A DNA stretch of 64,000 nt from Mycobacterium asiaticum (GTDB lineage Bacteria > Actinomycetota > Actinomycetes > Mycobacteriales > Mycobacteriaceae): contig NZ_LZMH01000036.1 in the NCBI RefSeq assembly GCF_001673635.1, forward strand, positions 1-64,000, read 5' to 3'. The position numbers and the translations under genes are program-made. Within the stretch, counting starts at the first letter, position 1. Each line of letters opens with the position of its first letter. Below the pieces are notes generated by a model that was not told where the DNA came from, did no database searches, and saw only the letters and a list, made by a program, of their open reading frames with translations. Of the stretch, positions 22,022 through 30,700 are shown piece after piece.

Positions 22022-22503
22022 CGGCTGGGACCCGAGGGCAAGCCGGGTGCGTCGACGTCGATCACGTCGATGACCTCGCCGTCGATGTAGTCACGGCCGT
22101 CGCTGTCACGGCCGGTCTGCAGATCGGCCGGCAGCGGGATACGGCGCAGGAACCCGCGTACCGCCAGGGCGCTGAACGCGGGGCGAGCGGCGGCGCGCAC
22201 CGGCGGCACCAGCAGCAGCAAGCCCAGCACGGTGGAGGCAACCCCGGGAACCACGACCAGCCCGGTGGCCAGCGCGGTCAGGGCGCCGTCGCCCAGCGCG
22301 CTGTGCGGTTCCTCGGCGCCCGATCGCAGCGCCATCAGCTGGCGACTGAGCTGCAGCCCGCCCATCGGCGCGCCGACCATCAGTCCCAGCACGAATGTGC
22401 CCGCCAGCACCAGCACGGTCCAGCCGACACCGATCGTCGCCGCCAGCCCGACCGTGATCATGAGCTCGACGACGGCATAGACAAGAAGCAGCCGTCCTAA
22501 CAT
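22018..22503 (-). CDS. fxsA: FxsA family membrane protein
   Basis: 161 residues from ATG 22503. Residues 4-50 contain two adjacent hydrophobic segments (LLLVYAVVELMITVGLAATI and WTVLVLAGTFVLGLMVG), and residues ~78-105 hold a further one or two (LATGLVVVPGVASTVLGLLL), followed by a soluble C-terminus. This is the FxsA (cytoplasmic membrane, suppressor of phage exclusion in E. coli) architecture. The mycobacterial role is not known. It is divergent from the dienelactone hydrolase gene. Confidence 0.88.
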   Translation of the reverse strand: MLGRLLLVYAVVELMITVGLAATIGVGWTVLVLAGTFVLGLMVGAPMGGLQLSRQLMALRSGAEEPHSALGDGALTALATGLVVVPGVASTVLGLLLLVPPVRAAARPAFSALAVRGFLRRIPLPADLQTGRDSDGRDYIDGEVIDVIDVDAPGLPSGPSR

Positions 22504-22575
22504 GTGACGCCAACGTGCGCCGGGTACGCGAGAGTTCCTTGGACGGTCGCGTCACGGCTGCAGTTAGATGACGGT

Positions 22576-23268
22576 ATGACGACGATCGAAATCGACACCC
22601 CCGCCGGACCGATCGATGCGCTACTGAGCGTTCCGCAGGGTGAAGGTCCGTGGCCGGGTGTCGTGGTGGTGCACGACGCGATCGGGTACGGCCCGGACAA
22701 CGAGGCCGTTTCCCGGCGCATCGCCGGTGCGGGCTATGTGGCGATCACGCCGAACCTGTATGCGCGCGGCGGGCGGGCCCGCTGCATCACCAGGGTGATT
22801 CGCGAGGTGCTCGCCGGCCAGGGGCGGTCCATCGATGACGTGCTGGCCGCCCGGGAGCACCTGTTGGCGCTACCCGAATGCAATGGCCAGGTCGGCATCG
22901 CCGGTTTCTGCATGGGCGGTCAGTTCGCACTTGTGCTGTCGCCCAAAGGTTTCGGTGCGTCGGCACCGTTCTACGGCACGCCGCTGCCGCGTCGGCTGGA
23001 CGAGACGCTGGACGGCGCCTGCCCGATCGTGGCCAGCTTCGGCAAGCGCGACCCGCTGGGGGTGGGTGCGCCGGACAAGCTGCGCCGGGTGACGGCGGCC
23101 AAGAACATCCCGACCGACATCAAGACCTACCCGAAAGCGGGACACAGCTTCGCCAACAAGCTGCCTGGGCAGCCGGTGCTGCGGATCACCGGATTCGGCT
23201 ACGACGAGGCCGCCACCGAGGACGCCTGGCGGCGGGTGTTCGCATTTTTCGGCGAGCACCTGCGCTGA
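22576..23268 (+). CDS. Dienelactone hydrolase family protein (Rv2054-like)
   Basis: 230 residues from ATG 22576; the frame is open further upstream, but MTTIEIDTPAGPIDA is the family-like start. This is an alpha/beta hydrolase with the DLH-type cysteine nucleophile in GFCMGG, an acid in GKRDPLG and the histidine in KAGHSFAN. DLH-family enzymes open cyclic lactone esters, but the natural substrate in mycobacteria is unknown. It is followed by a convergent F420-type protein gene 27 bp away. Confidence 0.9.
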   Translation: MTTIEIDTPAGPIDALLSVPQGEGPWPGVVVVHDAIGYGPDNEAVSRRIAGAGYVAITPNLYARGGRARCITRVIREVLAGQGRSIDDVLAAREHLLALPECNGQVGIAGFCMGGQFALVLSPKGFGASAPFYGTPLPRRLDETLDGACPIVASFGKRDPLGVGAPDKLRRVTAAKNIPTDIKTYPKAGHSFANKLPGQPVLRITGFGYDEAATEDAWRRVFAFFGEHLR

Positions 23269-23295
23269 GTTCTTGGGCCTCTTGGGCCACGTTTC

Positions 23296-23685
23296 TCAGG
23301 CCACCCTCAGTTCGAGTCCGACGTTGTTCTCCATACCGCCGCGCAGCTTGCTGAACAGATTGAAAACTTTGCCGATGACGCCGTAGCGCTTGCCGATCGC
23401 GTCGTAGACGGCCGCGGTTTGCGACTTGTCCAGGATCGCCGCGGTGCCTTCGACGGCGTCGCTTTTGGGGTTACCGCGCATGTCGCAGATGGCCAGCGTG
23501 ACCCGCGGCGTGTTGCGAATTCGCTTGACCTTCCAGGACTTCTCCTGGGTGATGACCAGCAGCCGGTCACCGCTCTCCTTGTCTAGGGCGGCCCAGATCG
23601 GGACGGGCTTGGGCCGGCCGTCCTTGGTGAAGGTGGTGAGCAGGATGTATTGCGCTTTGGCCAGGTCGGCGAAGGTCGGTGTCAC
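23296..23685 (-). CDS. PPOX-class split-barrel oxidoreductase, likely F420-dependent (Rv2061c-like)
   Basis: 129 residues from GTG 23685. The pyridoxamine-5'-phosphate-oxidase-like fold is shown by YILLTTFTKDGRPKPVPIW, LLVITQEKSWKVKRIRN and VTLAICDMRGNP. Small mycobacterial members of this family use cofactor F420 to reduce unsaturated or quinone-like substrates; the substrate here is unknown. In H37Rv, as I recall it, this gene lies next to cobN, with several genes (Rv2055c-Rv2060) between it and the DLH gene. Here those genes are missing and a 4 kb cassette separates it from cobN. Confidence 0.88.
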   Translation of the reverse strand: MTPTFADLAKAQYILLTTFTKDGRPKPVPIWAALDKESGDRLLVITQEKSWKVKRIRNTPRVTLAICDMRGNPKSDAVEGTAAILDKSQTAAVYDAIGKRYGVIGKVFNLFSKLRGGMENNVGLELRVA

Positions 23686-23702
23686 GCTGACAACCTAGCG
23701 CG

Positions 23703-23776
23703 CTTTGGTTGCGCGAGCAGACGCAAAAGCACCCAAAATGGCACATTTTGGGGCGCTTTTGCGTCTGCTCGCCGGG
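23703..23776. repeat. 74-bp hairpin repeat, copy 1
   Basis: Identical over 74 bases to 27717-27790, in the same orientation. The core (23713-23772) is an imperfect palindrome: left arm GCGAGCAGACGCAAAAGC, then accCAAAATG, loop GCA, and the mirrored right arm, with one mismatch/bulge. A second small hairpin (GGGGCA-CGGG-TGCCCC) follows at 23775-23790. The copy sits between divergent genes, so it cannot act only as a transcription terminator. Confidence 0.95.
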
Positions 23777-23817
23777 GGCACGGGTGCCCCGCTTTCGAGG
23801 TGCGGCACATTCCGTCG

Positions 23818-23861
23818 TTGACATCCGGCGGCGTTAAGTGAAAACATCGTTTTCACTTAAC
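23818..23861 (+). promoter_or_regulatory. Perfect palindromic operator with overlapping promoter
   Basis: 23833-23861 is a perfect dyad: GTTAAGTGAAAAC, ATC, GTTTTCACTTAAC (13-3-13). It ends 23 bases before the GTG start of the DUF1214-like gene. A consensus -35 hexamer TTGACA lies at 23818-23823; with 17-bp spacing, the -10 position (23841-23846, AAAACA, a weak match) falls inside the palindrome. The layout is that of a repressor operator, and the TetR gene in the same operon is the obvious candidate. No second copy was noticed in the window. Confidence 0.75.
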
Positions 23862-23884
23862 CTGCGTGCGGATCGAGGAACCGG

Positions 23885-25102
23885 GTGAGCGACCCACCAC
23901 AACCGTTGGCCTGGTTGCCGTTTTCCATCACCGAGGCCGCAACCGCGGGCTCCGAGACGCACCTTCCGCCCGCATGGTCACACCTGTTGGACCGGCTGCG
24001 CCGGGCCGCGGCAGTGGTGGAGTCCTCCTCGAGCAACCGCAATCGCGCCGATTTTGCCGCCGGCATGCGGCACCTGACGGTGCTGCTGACCGCCGGCATC
24101 GATGAGGTCTTGCAATTCGACCCCGATCCAATCCTGTCGGTGCAACGGACCAGTACCGACGACCTCATCACCTGGGGCATGGAATGCCCGGACTGTCTCT
24201 ACACCCGCGCCGTGCTGCGCGGCGGGCAGCGCTACCGGTTGTTCGGCAATCGCGGTACCGCACGCTATGTCGGTCTGCAGACGATGAACGGGATCGCGGC
24301 GACGGCGAACGCGCTCGTTGATGAGCTGGCGGTCGACTCGGCCGGCAACTTCGAGGTGTTCCTGTCCGCCGATGAACAGCCAGGCAACTGGCTGCGCGTC
24401 GAGGGCGACAACCCCACGCTGGCTGTCCGGCACTTCTTCTACGACTGGGACACTGAAGTGCCGTCGTCGTTGCGGATCGAACGGCTCGGCGGGCCGACGG
24501 CGGCGACGGGTGATCGCGTCGACGCCGGTGACGCATTGGCGCGGCAGCTGGTCGCCCTCGGCGACTTCGTCCACGACAACCTCGCGTTCTTTCTCCAATT
24601 CGGCGCCGCCCCACCCACCAACGGGTTCCTGCCGCCGATCGACCGCACCGACATGGGCGCCGCCGCGGAAAACAGGCCGGTCATCGGCCGGTGGGAGCTG
24701 GAATCTGACGAGGCGCTGATCGTCGAAGTTGAACCACCCGAAGGCATTTACTGGAGCTTTTCCATCGGTAACCCGTGGTGGGAGACCATCCACTACGGCC
24801 GCCACCAGTCCAGCCTCAACGCCCATCAGGCCGTCGTCGATTCCGACGGACGCGTGCGCGTGGTCCTGTGCTCGCAGGACCCGGGGGTGGCCAATTGGCT
24901 CGACACGGCCGGGCACAGCAATGGCCCCATCATTCTGCGCTGCGTGCGGACCGCGACCGCACCGGTGCCGACGACGCGCGTGGTTCCCGCCACGAATGTG
25001 CTGTCGGATTTGCCATCAGACACAACGAGAATTACGGCGGCAGAGCGAGCTGCGGTGCTCGCCGCGCGCCGGCGTGCGGTGCACGAAAGGTTCCGACGAT
25101 GA
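23885..25102 (+). CDS. DUF1214-like protein, first gene of sulfotransferase cassette
   Basis: 405 residues from GTG 23885. No signal peptide or membrane segment is seen. The C-terminal third has features of DUF1214-type beta folds (EALIVEVEPPEGIYWSFSIG, NPWWETIHYGRHQSS, VRVVLCSQDPGVANWLDT). The N-terminal part is helical, with FGNRGTARYVGLQTMNG. The stop overlaps the sulfotransferase ATG in ATGA, so the two are translationally coupled. I recall a similar grouping (hypothetical, SDR, sulfotransferase) at Rv3531c-Rv3529c in H37Rv, in the sterol-regulated region, which suggests a shared lipid or sterol pathway. Biochemical function unknown. Confidence 0.75.
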   Translation: MSDPPQPLAWLPFSITEAATAGSETHLPPAWSHLLDRLRRAAAVVESSSSNRNRADFAAGMRHLTVLLTAGIDEVLQFDPDPILSVQRTSTDDLITWGMECPDCLYTRAVLRGGQRYRLFGNRGTARYVGLQTMNGIAATANALVDELAVDSAGNFEVFLSADEQPGNWLRVEGDNPTLAVRHFFYDWDTEVPSSLRIERLGGPTAATGDRVDAGDALARQLVALGDFVHDNLAFFLQFGAAPPTNGFLPPIDRTDMGAAAENRPVIGRWELESDEALIVEVEPPEGIYWSFSIGNPWWETIHYGRHQSSLNAHQAVVDSDGRVRVVLCSQDPGVANWLDTAGHSNGPIILRCVRTATAPVPTTRVVPATNVLSDLPSDTTRITAAERAAVLAARRRAVHERFRR

Positions 25103-26244
25103 CTTTCAGTGCTGACGAATTGGAAGTGGGTGCCTGTGCGGCAACGGGTCTCGAGGATTTCGGATCAAGTTATTACCGGGATGGGCTCGAGCGCATAGTC
25201 GACGCGCTGAACACCGAGGCGGATCTCAACGAGCTCGGCCGGGTCATCCAGCACGCCACCATCAGCAACGCACTGATCCAGCGACTCAAGGTCGAGGACA
25301 CCTATGCCCGGCACCCCGAGATCGACGATCAGGTGGTGGAGGGACCGGTTTTCGTCATCGGCCTCCCCCGCACCGGCACCACCGCGTTGAGCCAACTGGT
25401 GGCCGCCGATCCACAGTTCCGATCGTTGCGCATGTGGGAATCACAAGCACCTACCCCACCGCCCGAATCCGCGACCCAACATGATGATCCGCGCATCGCG
25501 CAGGCCGAGGCGGGACTGAAGATGCTCGACGACATGTTCCCGAAGATGAAGACGCTGTACAACTCCGAGGCGACCGCACCAACGGAGTGCCAGGATCTGA
25601 TGGGCATGAGCTTCCGGACGTTCCACTTCGACGGCGCCGTGCGTGCGCCGAGATACCTGGCATGGTTGATGGACTGTGACATGCGGGAGACCTACACGTA
25701 CCACCGGCGAGTCCTCAAGTTGTTGCAGTGGCGTTGTCCACCGAATATGTGGCACCTCAAAACGCCCGTACACATGTTCGCTCTCGACGCGCTCGTCGAA
25801 GCGTACCCGAACGCTAAATTCCTTTGGAGTCATCGTGATCCGGCCAAGGTGATGGCCTCGGTGTGCAGCCTCATTCACTACGTGCGCAGCTGGAGCAGCG
25901 ACCGCGACGACGCCGCCGAGTTGGGTGCCGAGCAGGTCGACAGTTGGGTCGAGGCGGTTCGGCGGGCAATGGATTTCCGCGACCGGGTGGGTGATGAGCG
26001 ATTCGCCGACGTGTCCTTCGCCGCATTGCAATCCGACCCCGTCGAGACGCTGCGCGCCAGCTACCAGTCACTGGGATTGACATTCAGCGAGGCGAGCCGG
26101 CGCGCCGTCGACCAGTGGGCGCAGGATCATCGGCCGGGAGCCCGTGGTGCACATGACTATTCGTTGAGCGATTACGGCTTGATCGCTGAAGGTGTGCGCG
26201 AGCGGTTCGCCAACTACCTGGCCAGCTATGACGCAACTGCGTGA
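25099..26244 (+). CDS. PAPS-dependent sulfotransferase
   Basis: 381 residues from ATG 25099, chosen for the ATGA overlap; the longer upstream frame overlaps the preceding gene. The 5'-phosphosulfate-binding loop is VFVIGLPRTGTTAL, and the 3'-phosphate segment is KFLWSHRDPAKVMASVCS. These place it in the Sulfotransfer_3 group, which moves sulfate from PAPS to a hydroxyl, commonly on a glycolipid or sterol in mycobacteria. LKTPVHMFALDAL is the conserved central motif. No membrane segment is visible. The acceptor is unknown. Confidence 0.9.
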   Translation: MTFSADELEVGACAATGLEDFGSSYYRDGLERIVDALNTEADLNELGRVIQHATISNALIQRLKVEDTYARHPEIDDQVVEGPVFVIGLPRTGTTALSQLVAADPQFRSLRMWESQAPTPPPESATQHDDPRIAQAEAGLKMLDDMFPKMKTLYNSEATAPTECQDLMGMSFRTFHFDGAVRAPRYLAWLMDCDMRETYTYHRRVLKLLQWRCPPNMWHLKTPVHMFALDALVEAYPNAKFLWSHRDPAKVMASVCSLIHYVRSWSSDRDDAAELGAEQVDSWVEAVRRAMDFRDRVGDERFADVSFAALQSDPVETLRASYQSLGLTFSEASRRAVDQWAQDHRPGARGAHDYSLSDYGLIAEGVRERFANYLASYDATA

Positions 26245-26896
26245 AGAAGGCACCGCGGCCCGGACCCGGCGGCGCGATAAGCTCGGGCCGGACCCCGCGA
26301 TTCGCCGCCGAATACTGACGGCCGCCTCGGCGACTCTGCGCACGGAGGGCGTGAGCGGACTCAGCATCGCGGCGGTTCTGGACCGAGCAGGTTTGAGCAC
26401 CCGCGCGTTCTACCGGCATTTCGACTCCAAGGACGCCCTGGTAGCCGAGATATTTCTAGATGCCGCGCGCATCGAAACGCGCCGGCTGCGTCGCCGCATG
26501 GCCTCTGCTGCAACCGAAATAGACGCTGTGGCGGCATGGGTCGACGCACGACTAGACCTTGCGTTCGACCCCCACGTGAGGTCGGATCTGCGGCGACTCT
26601 CACAAGAGGCGCAATCGCAGACCTTCGTGTCGCCCAACTCGATTCAGCCGGCGTTTCTGGAGATGCTCAAACCACTCGCCGACGCGCTGCAAGGCGGTGT
26701 CCAGAGCGGGGCGTTTCACGACGTCGATCCGGTAATCGGTGCCCGCTTCATTCACGGCGTCGTGTGGACGGGCATTGACCGGCAATGGGCTGATGGCGAC
26801 TGCGATCGCGCCGAAGTCCGCGCCCACATATTGCGGTTCTGCCTGGGTGGCCTGGGCGTTGCGGCCGAATTGATCGACGGCATCTGTTCGGGTTGA
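26228..26896 (+). CDS. TetR/AcrR family regulator of the sulfotransferase cassette
   Basis: 222 residues from ATG 26228, overlapping the sulfotransferase end by 17 bp. The N-terminal helix-turn-helix is typical: RRRILTAASATLRTEGVSGL, then SIAAVLDRAGLSTRAFYRHF and DSKDALVAEIF. The C-terminal domain is a ligand-binding helical bundle. Its place within the operon suggests autoregulation through the palindrome at 23833-23861. The ligand is unknown. Confidence 0.9.
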   Translation: MTQLREEGTAARTRRRDKLGPDPAIRRRILTAASATLRTEGVSGLSIAAVLDRAGLSTRAFYRHFDSKDALVAEIFLDAARIETRRLRRRMASAATEIDAVAAWVDARLDLAFDPHVRSDLRRLSQEAQSQTFVSPNSIQPAFLEMLKPLADALQGGVQSGAFHDVDPVIGARFIHGVVWTGIDRQWADGDCDRAEVRAHILRFCLGGLGVAAELIDGICSG

Positions 26897-26906
26897 AGGA
26901 GTAGTT

Positions 26907-27710
26907 GTGGACTTGGGGTTGGCCGGCGCGACCGCCGTCGTCACCGGTGGCAGCAAGGGGATGGGTCTGGCCATCGCCGAGGCTCTGGCGGCCGAGGGCG
27001 CCAGGGTGGCCGTCATGGCGCGGGGCCAGGACGCGCTCGATGCCGCGGCGGCGGTGCTGACCGCGGCCGGCGCTCCGGAAGCCATCGGGATCAAAGTGCA
27101 TATGGGCGAGGCGGATTCGATCGCTTCGGGCTTCGCTGAGGTGTCGCATCGCTGGGGCCATCTCAATTGCCTGATCCATACCATCGGACCGGCCGACGGC
27201 TACTTCGAGCAGATGGACGACGCGGAGTGGGATGCCGCGTTCGCTTTGGGCACCATGTCGGCCGTGCGATCGATTCGAGCGGCGTTGCCATTGCTGCGCG
27301 CCGCAAAGTGGGCTCGCATTGTGACCCTGGGTGCGCATTCCATCCAGCGCCAGAACCCACGCATCGTCGCCTACACCGCAGCCAAGGCGGCCCTGGCCAG
27401 CGTGACCAAGAATTTGTCCAAAAGTCTTGCCGGCGACGGCATCCTGGTGAATTGCGTGTGTCCCGGGACCATCGTGACAGCCAGCTTCACCGAGAACCTC
27501 AAGGACATCCTGGCCGCCGACGGACTGGATGCGACTGATCCCCGTGATGTGATGACCTGGATTGACCGGCATTTTCATCAGCCCTGCGACCTCGGGCGGG
27601 CTGGCCTGCCGGAAGAGGTTGCGTCGATCACTGCCTACCTTGCATCCCGGCTCAACGGCTACGTGACTGGCGCGACGGTGAACGTGGATGGTGGCTCAGA
27701 TTTCATCTGA
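26907..27710 (+). CDS. Short-chain dehydrogenase/reductase of the sulfotransferase cassette
   Basis: 267 residues from GTG 26907, with AAGGAG upstream. A classical SDR: nucleotide loop VVTGGSKGMGLA, active-site Ser in LGAHSIQ, YxxxK in AYTAAKAAL, and C-terminal GYVTGATVNVDGGSDF. It starts 10 bp after the TetR stop. It probably oxidises or reduces a hydroxyl/keto group on the molecule handled by the sulfotransferase, but the substrate is unknown. It is followed immediately by repeat copy 2 and converges on cobN. Confidence 0.92.
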   Translation: MDLGLAGATAVVTGGSKGMGLAIAEALAAEGARVAVMARGQDALDAAAAVLTAAGAPEAIGIKVHMGEADSIASGFAEVSHRWGHLNCLIHTIGPADGYFEQMDDAEWDAAFALGTMSAVRSIRAALPLLRAAKWARIVTLGAHSIQRQNPRIVAYTAAKAALASVTKNLSKSLAGDGILVNCVCPGTIVTASFTENLKDILAADGLDATDPRDVMTWIDRHFHQPCDLGRAGLPEEVASITAYLASRLNGYVTGATVNVDGGSDFI

Positions 27711-27716
27711 GTCCAC

Positions 27717-27790
27717 CTTTGGTTGCGCGAGCAGACGCAAAAGCACCCAAAATGGCACATTTTGGGGCGCTTTTGCGTCTGCTCGCCGGG
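27717..27790. repeat. 74-bp hairpin repeat, copy 2
   Basis: Identical to 23703-23776 and in direct orientation; the palindromic core is 27727-27786. It fills the 86-bp gap between the convergent SDR and cobN genes. Together the two copies bound a 3.9 kb four-gene cassette. Similar GCGAGCAGACGCAAAA hairpins are, as I recall, common between mycobacterial genes. Confidence 0.95.
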
Positions 27791-27796
27791 AGGGCG

Positions 27797-30700
27797 TTAG
27801 CCCTCCAGGTCGCCCTCGGTCTCCAAAAGCGCCTGGCGCAGCCCATCGAGTGTGTCGGGTTGCGGTTCGGCCCACATGCCGCGACCGGCCGCCTCTAGCA
27901 GTCGCTCCGCCATGCCGTGCAACGCCCACGGGTTGGACTCGGTCATGAACTTGCGGTTCTCCGGGTCCAGCACGTATCGCTCGGTCAGTTGCTCATACAT
28001 CCAGTCGGCCATCACGCCTGCGGTGGCGTCGTACCCGAACAGGTAGTCCACCGTCGCGGCCATTTCGAACGCGCCCTTGTACCCGTGCCGGCGCATGGCC
28101 GCCATCCAGCGGGGATTGACCACCCGGGCCCGGAACACCCGGGTGGTCTCCTCGGACAGCGTGCGGGTGCGGATGGCGTCCGGCCTGGTGTTGTCGCCGA
28201 TGTAGGCCGCGGGCGCCTGACCGGTCAGCGCCCGCACGGTGGCCACCATTCCGCCGTGGTACTGGAAATAGTCGTCGGAGTCGGCGATGTCGTGCTCGCG
28301 GGTGTCGGTGTTCTTGGCGGCCACCGCGATGCGCCGGTATTGCCGGTTCATGTCATCGACCGCCTCGCGCCCGTCCAGGCCTCGGCCGTAGGCGAAACCG
28401 CCCCACGCGGTGTACACCTGCGCCAGGTCGGCGTCGTCACGCCAGTTGCGGCTGTCGATCAACTGCAGCAGGCCCGCGCCGTAGGTGCCCGGCTTGGATC
28501 CGAAAATCCTTGTCGTGGAACGCCTTGCATCACCGTGCTGGGCCAGGTCGGCGCGCGAGTGTGCCCGCACGTAGTTGTCCTCGTCCGGTTCGTCGAGTTC
28601 GGCGACCAGGCGTACGGCGTCGTCGAGCATGGTCACCACGTGCGGGAAGGCGTCGCGGAAGAATCCCGAGATGCGCACGGTCACATCGATGCGCGGCCGG
28701 CCCAACTCCTCGAGCGGGATGGCCGTCAGGTCGACGACCCGGCGGGACGCGTCGTCCCAGACCGGCCGTACGCCCAGCAGCGCCAGCACCTCGGCGATGT
28801 CGTCGCCCGCAGTGCGCATCGCCGACGTGCCCCACACAGACAGGCCCACCGACTGCGGCCACTGCCCGTGGTCATCGCGATAGCGGTCCAGCAGTGAATC
28901 CGCCAGTGCCACACCGGCTTCCCACGCCAGCCGGGACGGCACCGCCTTGGGGTCCACGGAGTAGAAGTTGCGTCCGGTGGGCAGCACGTTGATCAGGCCG
29001 CGCAGCGGCGAGCCGGACGGTCCGGCCGGGATGAACCGTCCGTCCAATGCCCGCAGCACCTGCTCGATCTCCGCGGAGGTCCCGGCCAGCCGGGGCACCA
29101 CCTCGGTGGCCGCAAAACGCAACACGGCGGCGACGTCGGCGTTGTCGGTGAGCCGGTCGGCCGCGGCGGCATCCCAGCCGGCTTCCTGCAAGCCGGCGAT
29201 CAGCTTGCGGGCCGCGGCCTCGGCCTGGTCGACCGAGGTGCGTTCGTCGGTGCCGTCCTCGGACAGGCCCAGCGCCTGGCGCAGACCGGGCAGCGCCTGC
29301 TGGCCGGCGAACAGCTGACGGGCCCGCAGGATGGCCAGCACCAGGTCGAGTTCGACTTCACCCGTAGGCTTTTGGCCGAGGATGTGCAGGCCGTCGCGGA
29401 TCTGCACATCCTTGATCTCACACAGCCAGCCGTCGACATGCAGCAGCATGTCGTCGAAGGTGTCCTCTTCGGGCCGCTCGGTCAGCCCTAGGTCGTGGTC
29501 CATTTTGGCGGCGCGGATCAACGTCCAGATCTGTTGCCGGATGGCGGGCAACTTGCCGGGGTCCAGCGCGGCGACGTTGGCGTGCTCGTCGAGCAGCTGT
29601 TCCAAACGCGCTATGTCGCCATAGGTTTCGGCGCGCGCCATCGGCGGGATGAGGTGGTCGACCAACACGGCGTGGGCCCGCCGCTTGGCCTGCGTGCCCT
29701 CGCCGGGGTCGTTGACCAGGAACGGGTAGATCAGCGGCAAGTTGCCCAGCGCGGCATCAGAGGCGCAGGCCGCCGACATGCCTAACGTCTTGCCCGGCAG
29801 CCATTCCAGGTTGCCGTGCTTGCCCAGATGTACGATCGCGTGCGACCCGAAGCCGGTGTCCAGCCAGTGGTACGCGGCCAGGTAGTGGTGGCTGGGCGGT
29901 AGGTCGGGGTCGTGGTAGATCGCCACCGGGTTCTCGCCGAAACCGCGCGGCGGCTGCACCATCAACACCAGGTTGCCGGATTGTATTGCCGCGATGACGA
30001 TCTCGCCGTCCGGATGGTGACTGCGGTCGACGAACAGGTCGCCTGGGGGCGGACCCCAGTGCTTGATCACCGCGTTGGACAGCTCCGCCGGCAGGGTGGC
30101 GAACCACTCGCGGTACTCCTGCGCCGAGACCCGGATGGGGTTGCCTGCGAGTTGGCTTTCAGTGAGCCAGTCGGGGTCCTGGCCGCCGCGTTCAATCAGG
30201 GCATGCACCAGCGCGTCACCGTCGCCCGCCTCGACGCCGGGTAGATCGCCGATCTGGTAGCCGTGCTCGCCCATGGCGCGCAGCAGGGCCACCGCGCTGG
30301 CCGGGGTGTCCAGGCCGACGGCGTTGCCGATGCGGGCGTGTTTGGTCGGGTAAGCCGAGAACACCAGTGCCACCCGCTTCTCGGCGGCAGGGATGTGACG
30401 CAGCTGCGCGTGCCGGACCGCCAGACCCGCGACACGGGCGCAGCGCTCCGGGTCCGCGACGTAGGAGATGAGTCCGTCGTCGTCAATCTCCTTGAACGAG
30501 AACGGGACTGTGATGATGCGGCCGTCGAACTCGGGCACCGCGACCTGGGTGGCCACATCCAGCGGGGACAGACCGTCGTCGTTGTCTTGCCACTGCTCAC
30601 GCGGGCTGGTCAGGCACAGGCCCTGCAAGATCGGAATATCCAGGGCGGCAAGGTGTTCGACGTTCCAGCTGTCATCATCACCACCCGCGCCTGCCGCAGC

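Noticed and set aside
23703..23776. Repeat copy 1 as a simple intrinsic terminator
   Set aside because: It is between divergent genes, has no T-run after the stem, and has an identical copy elsewhere.
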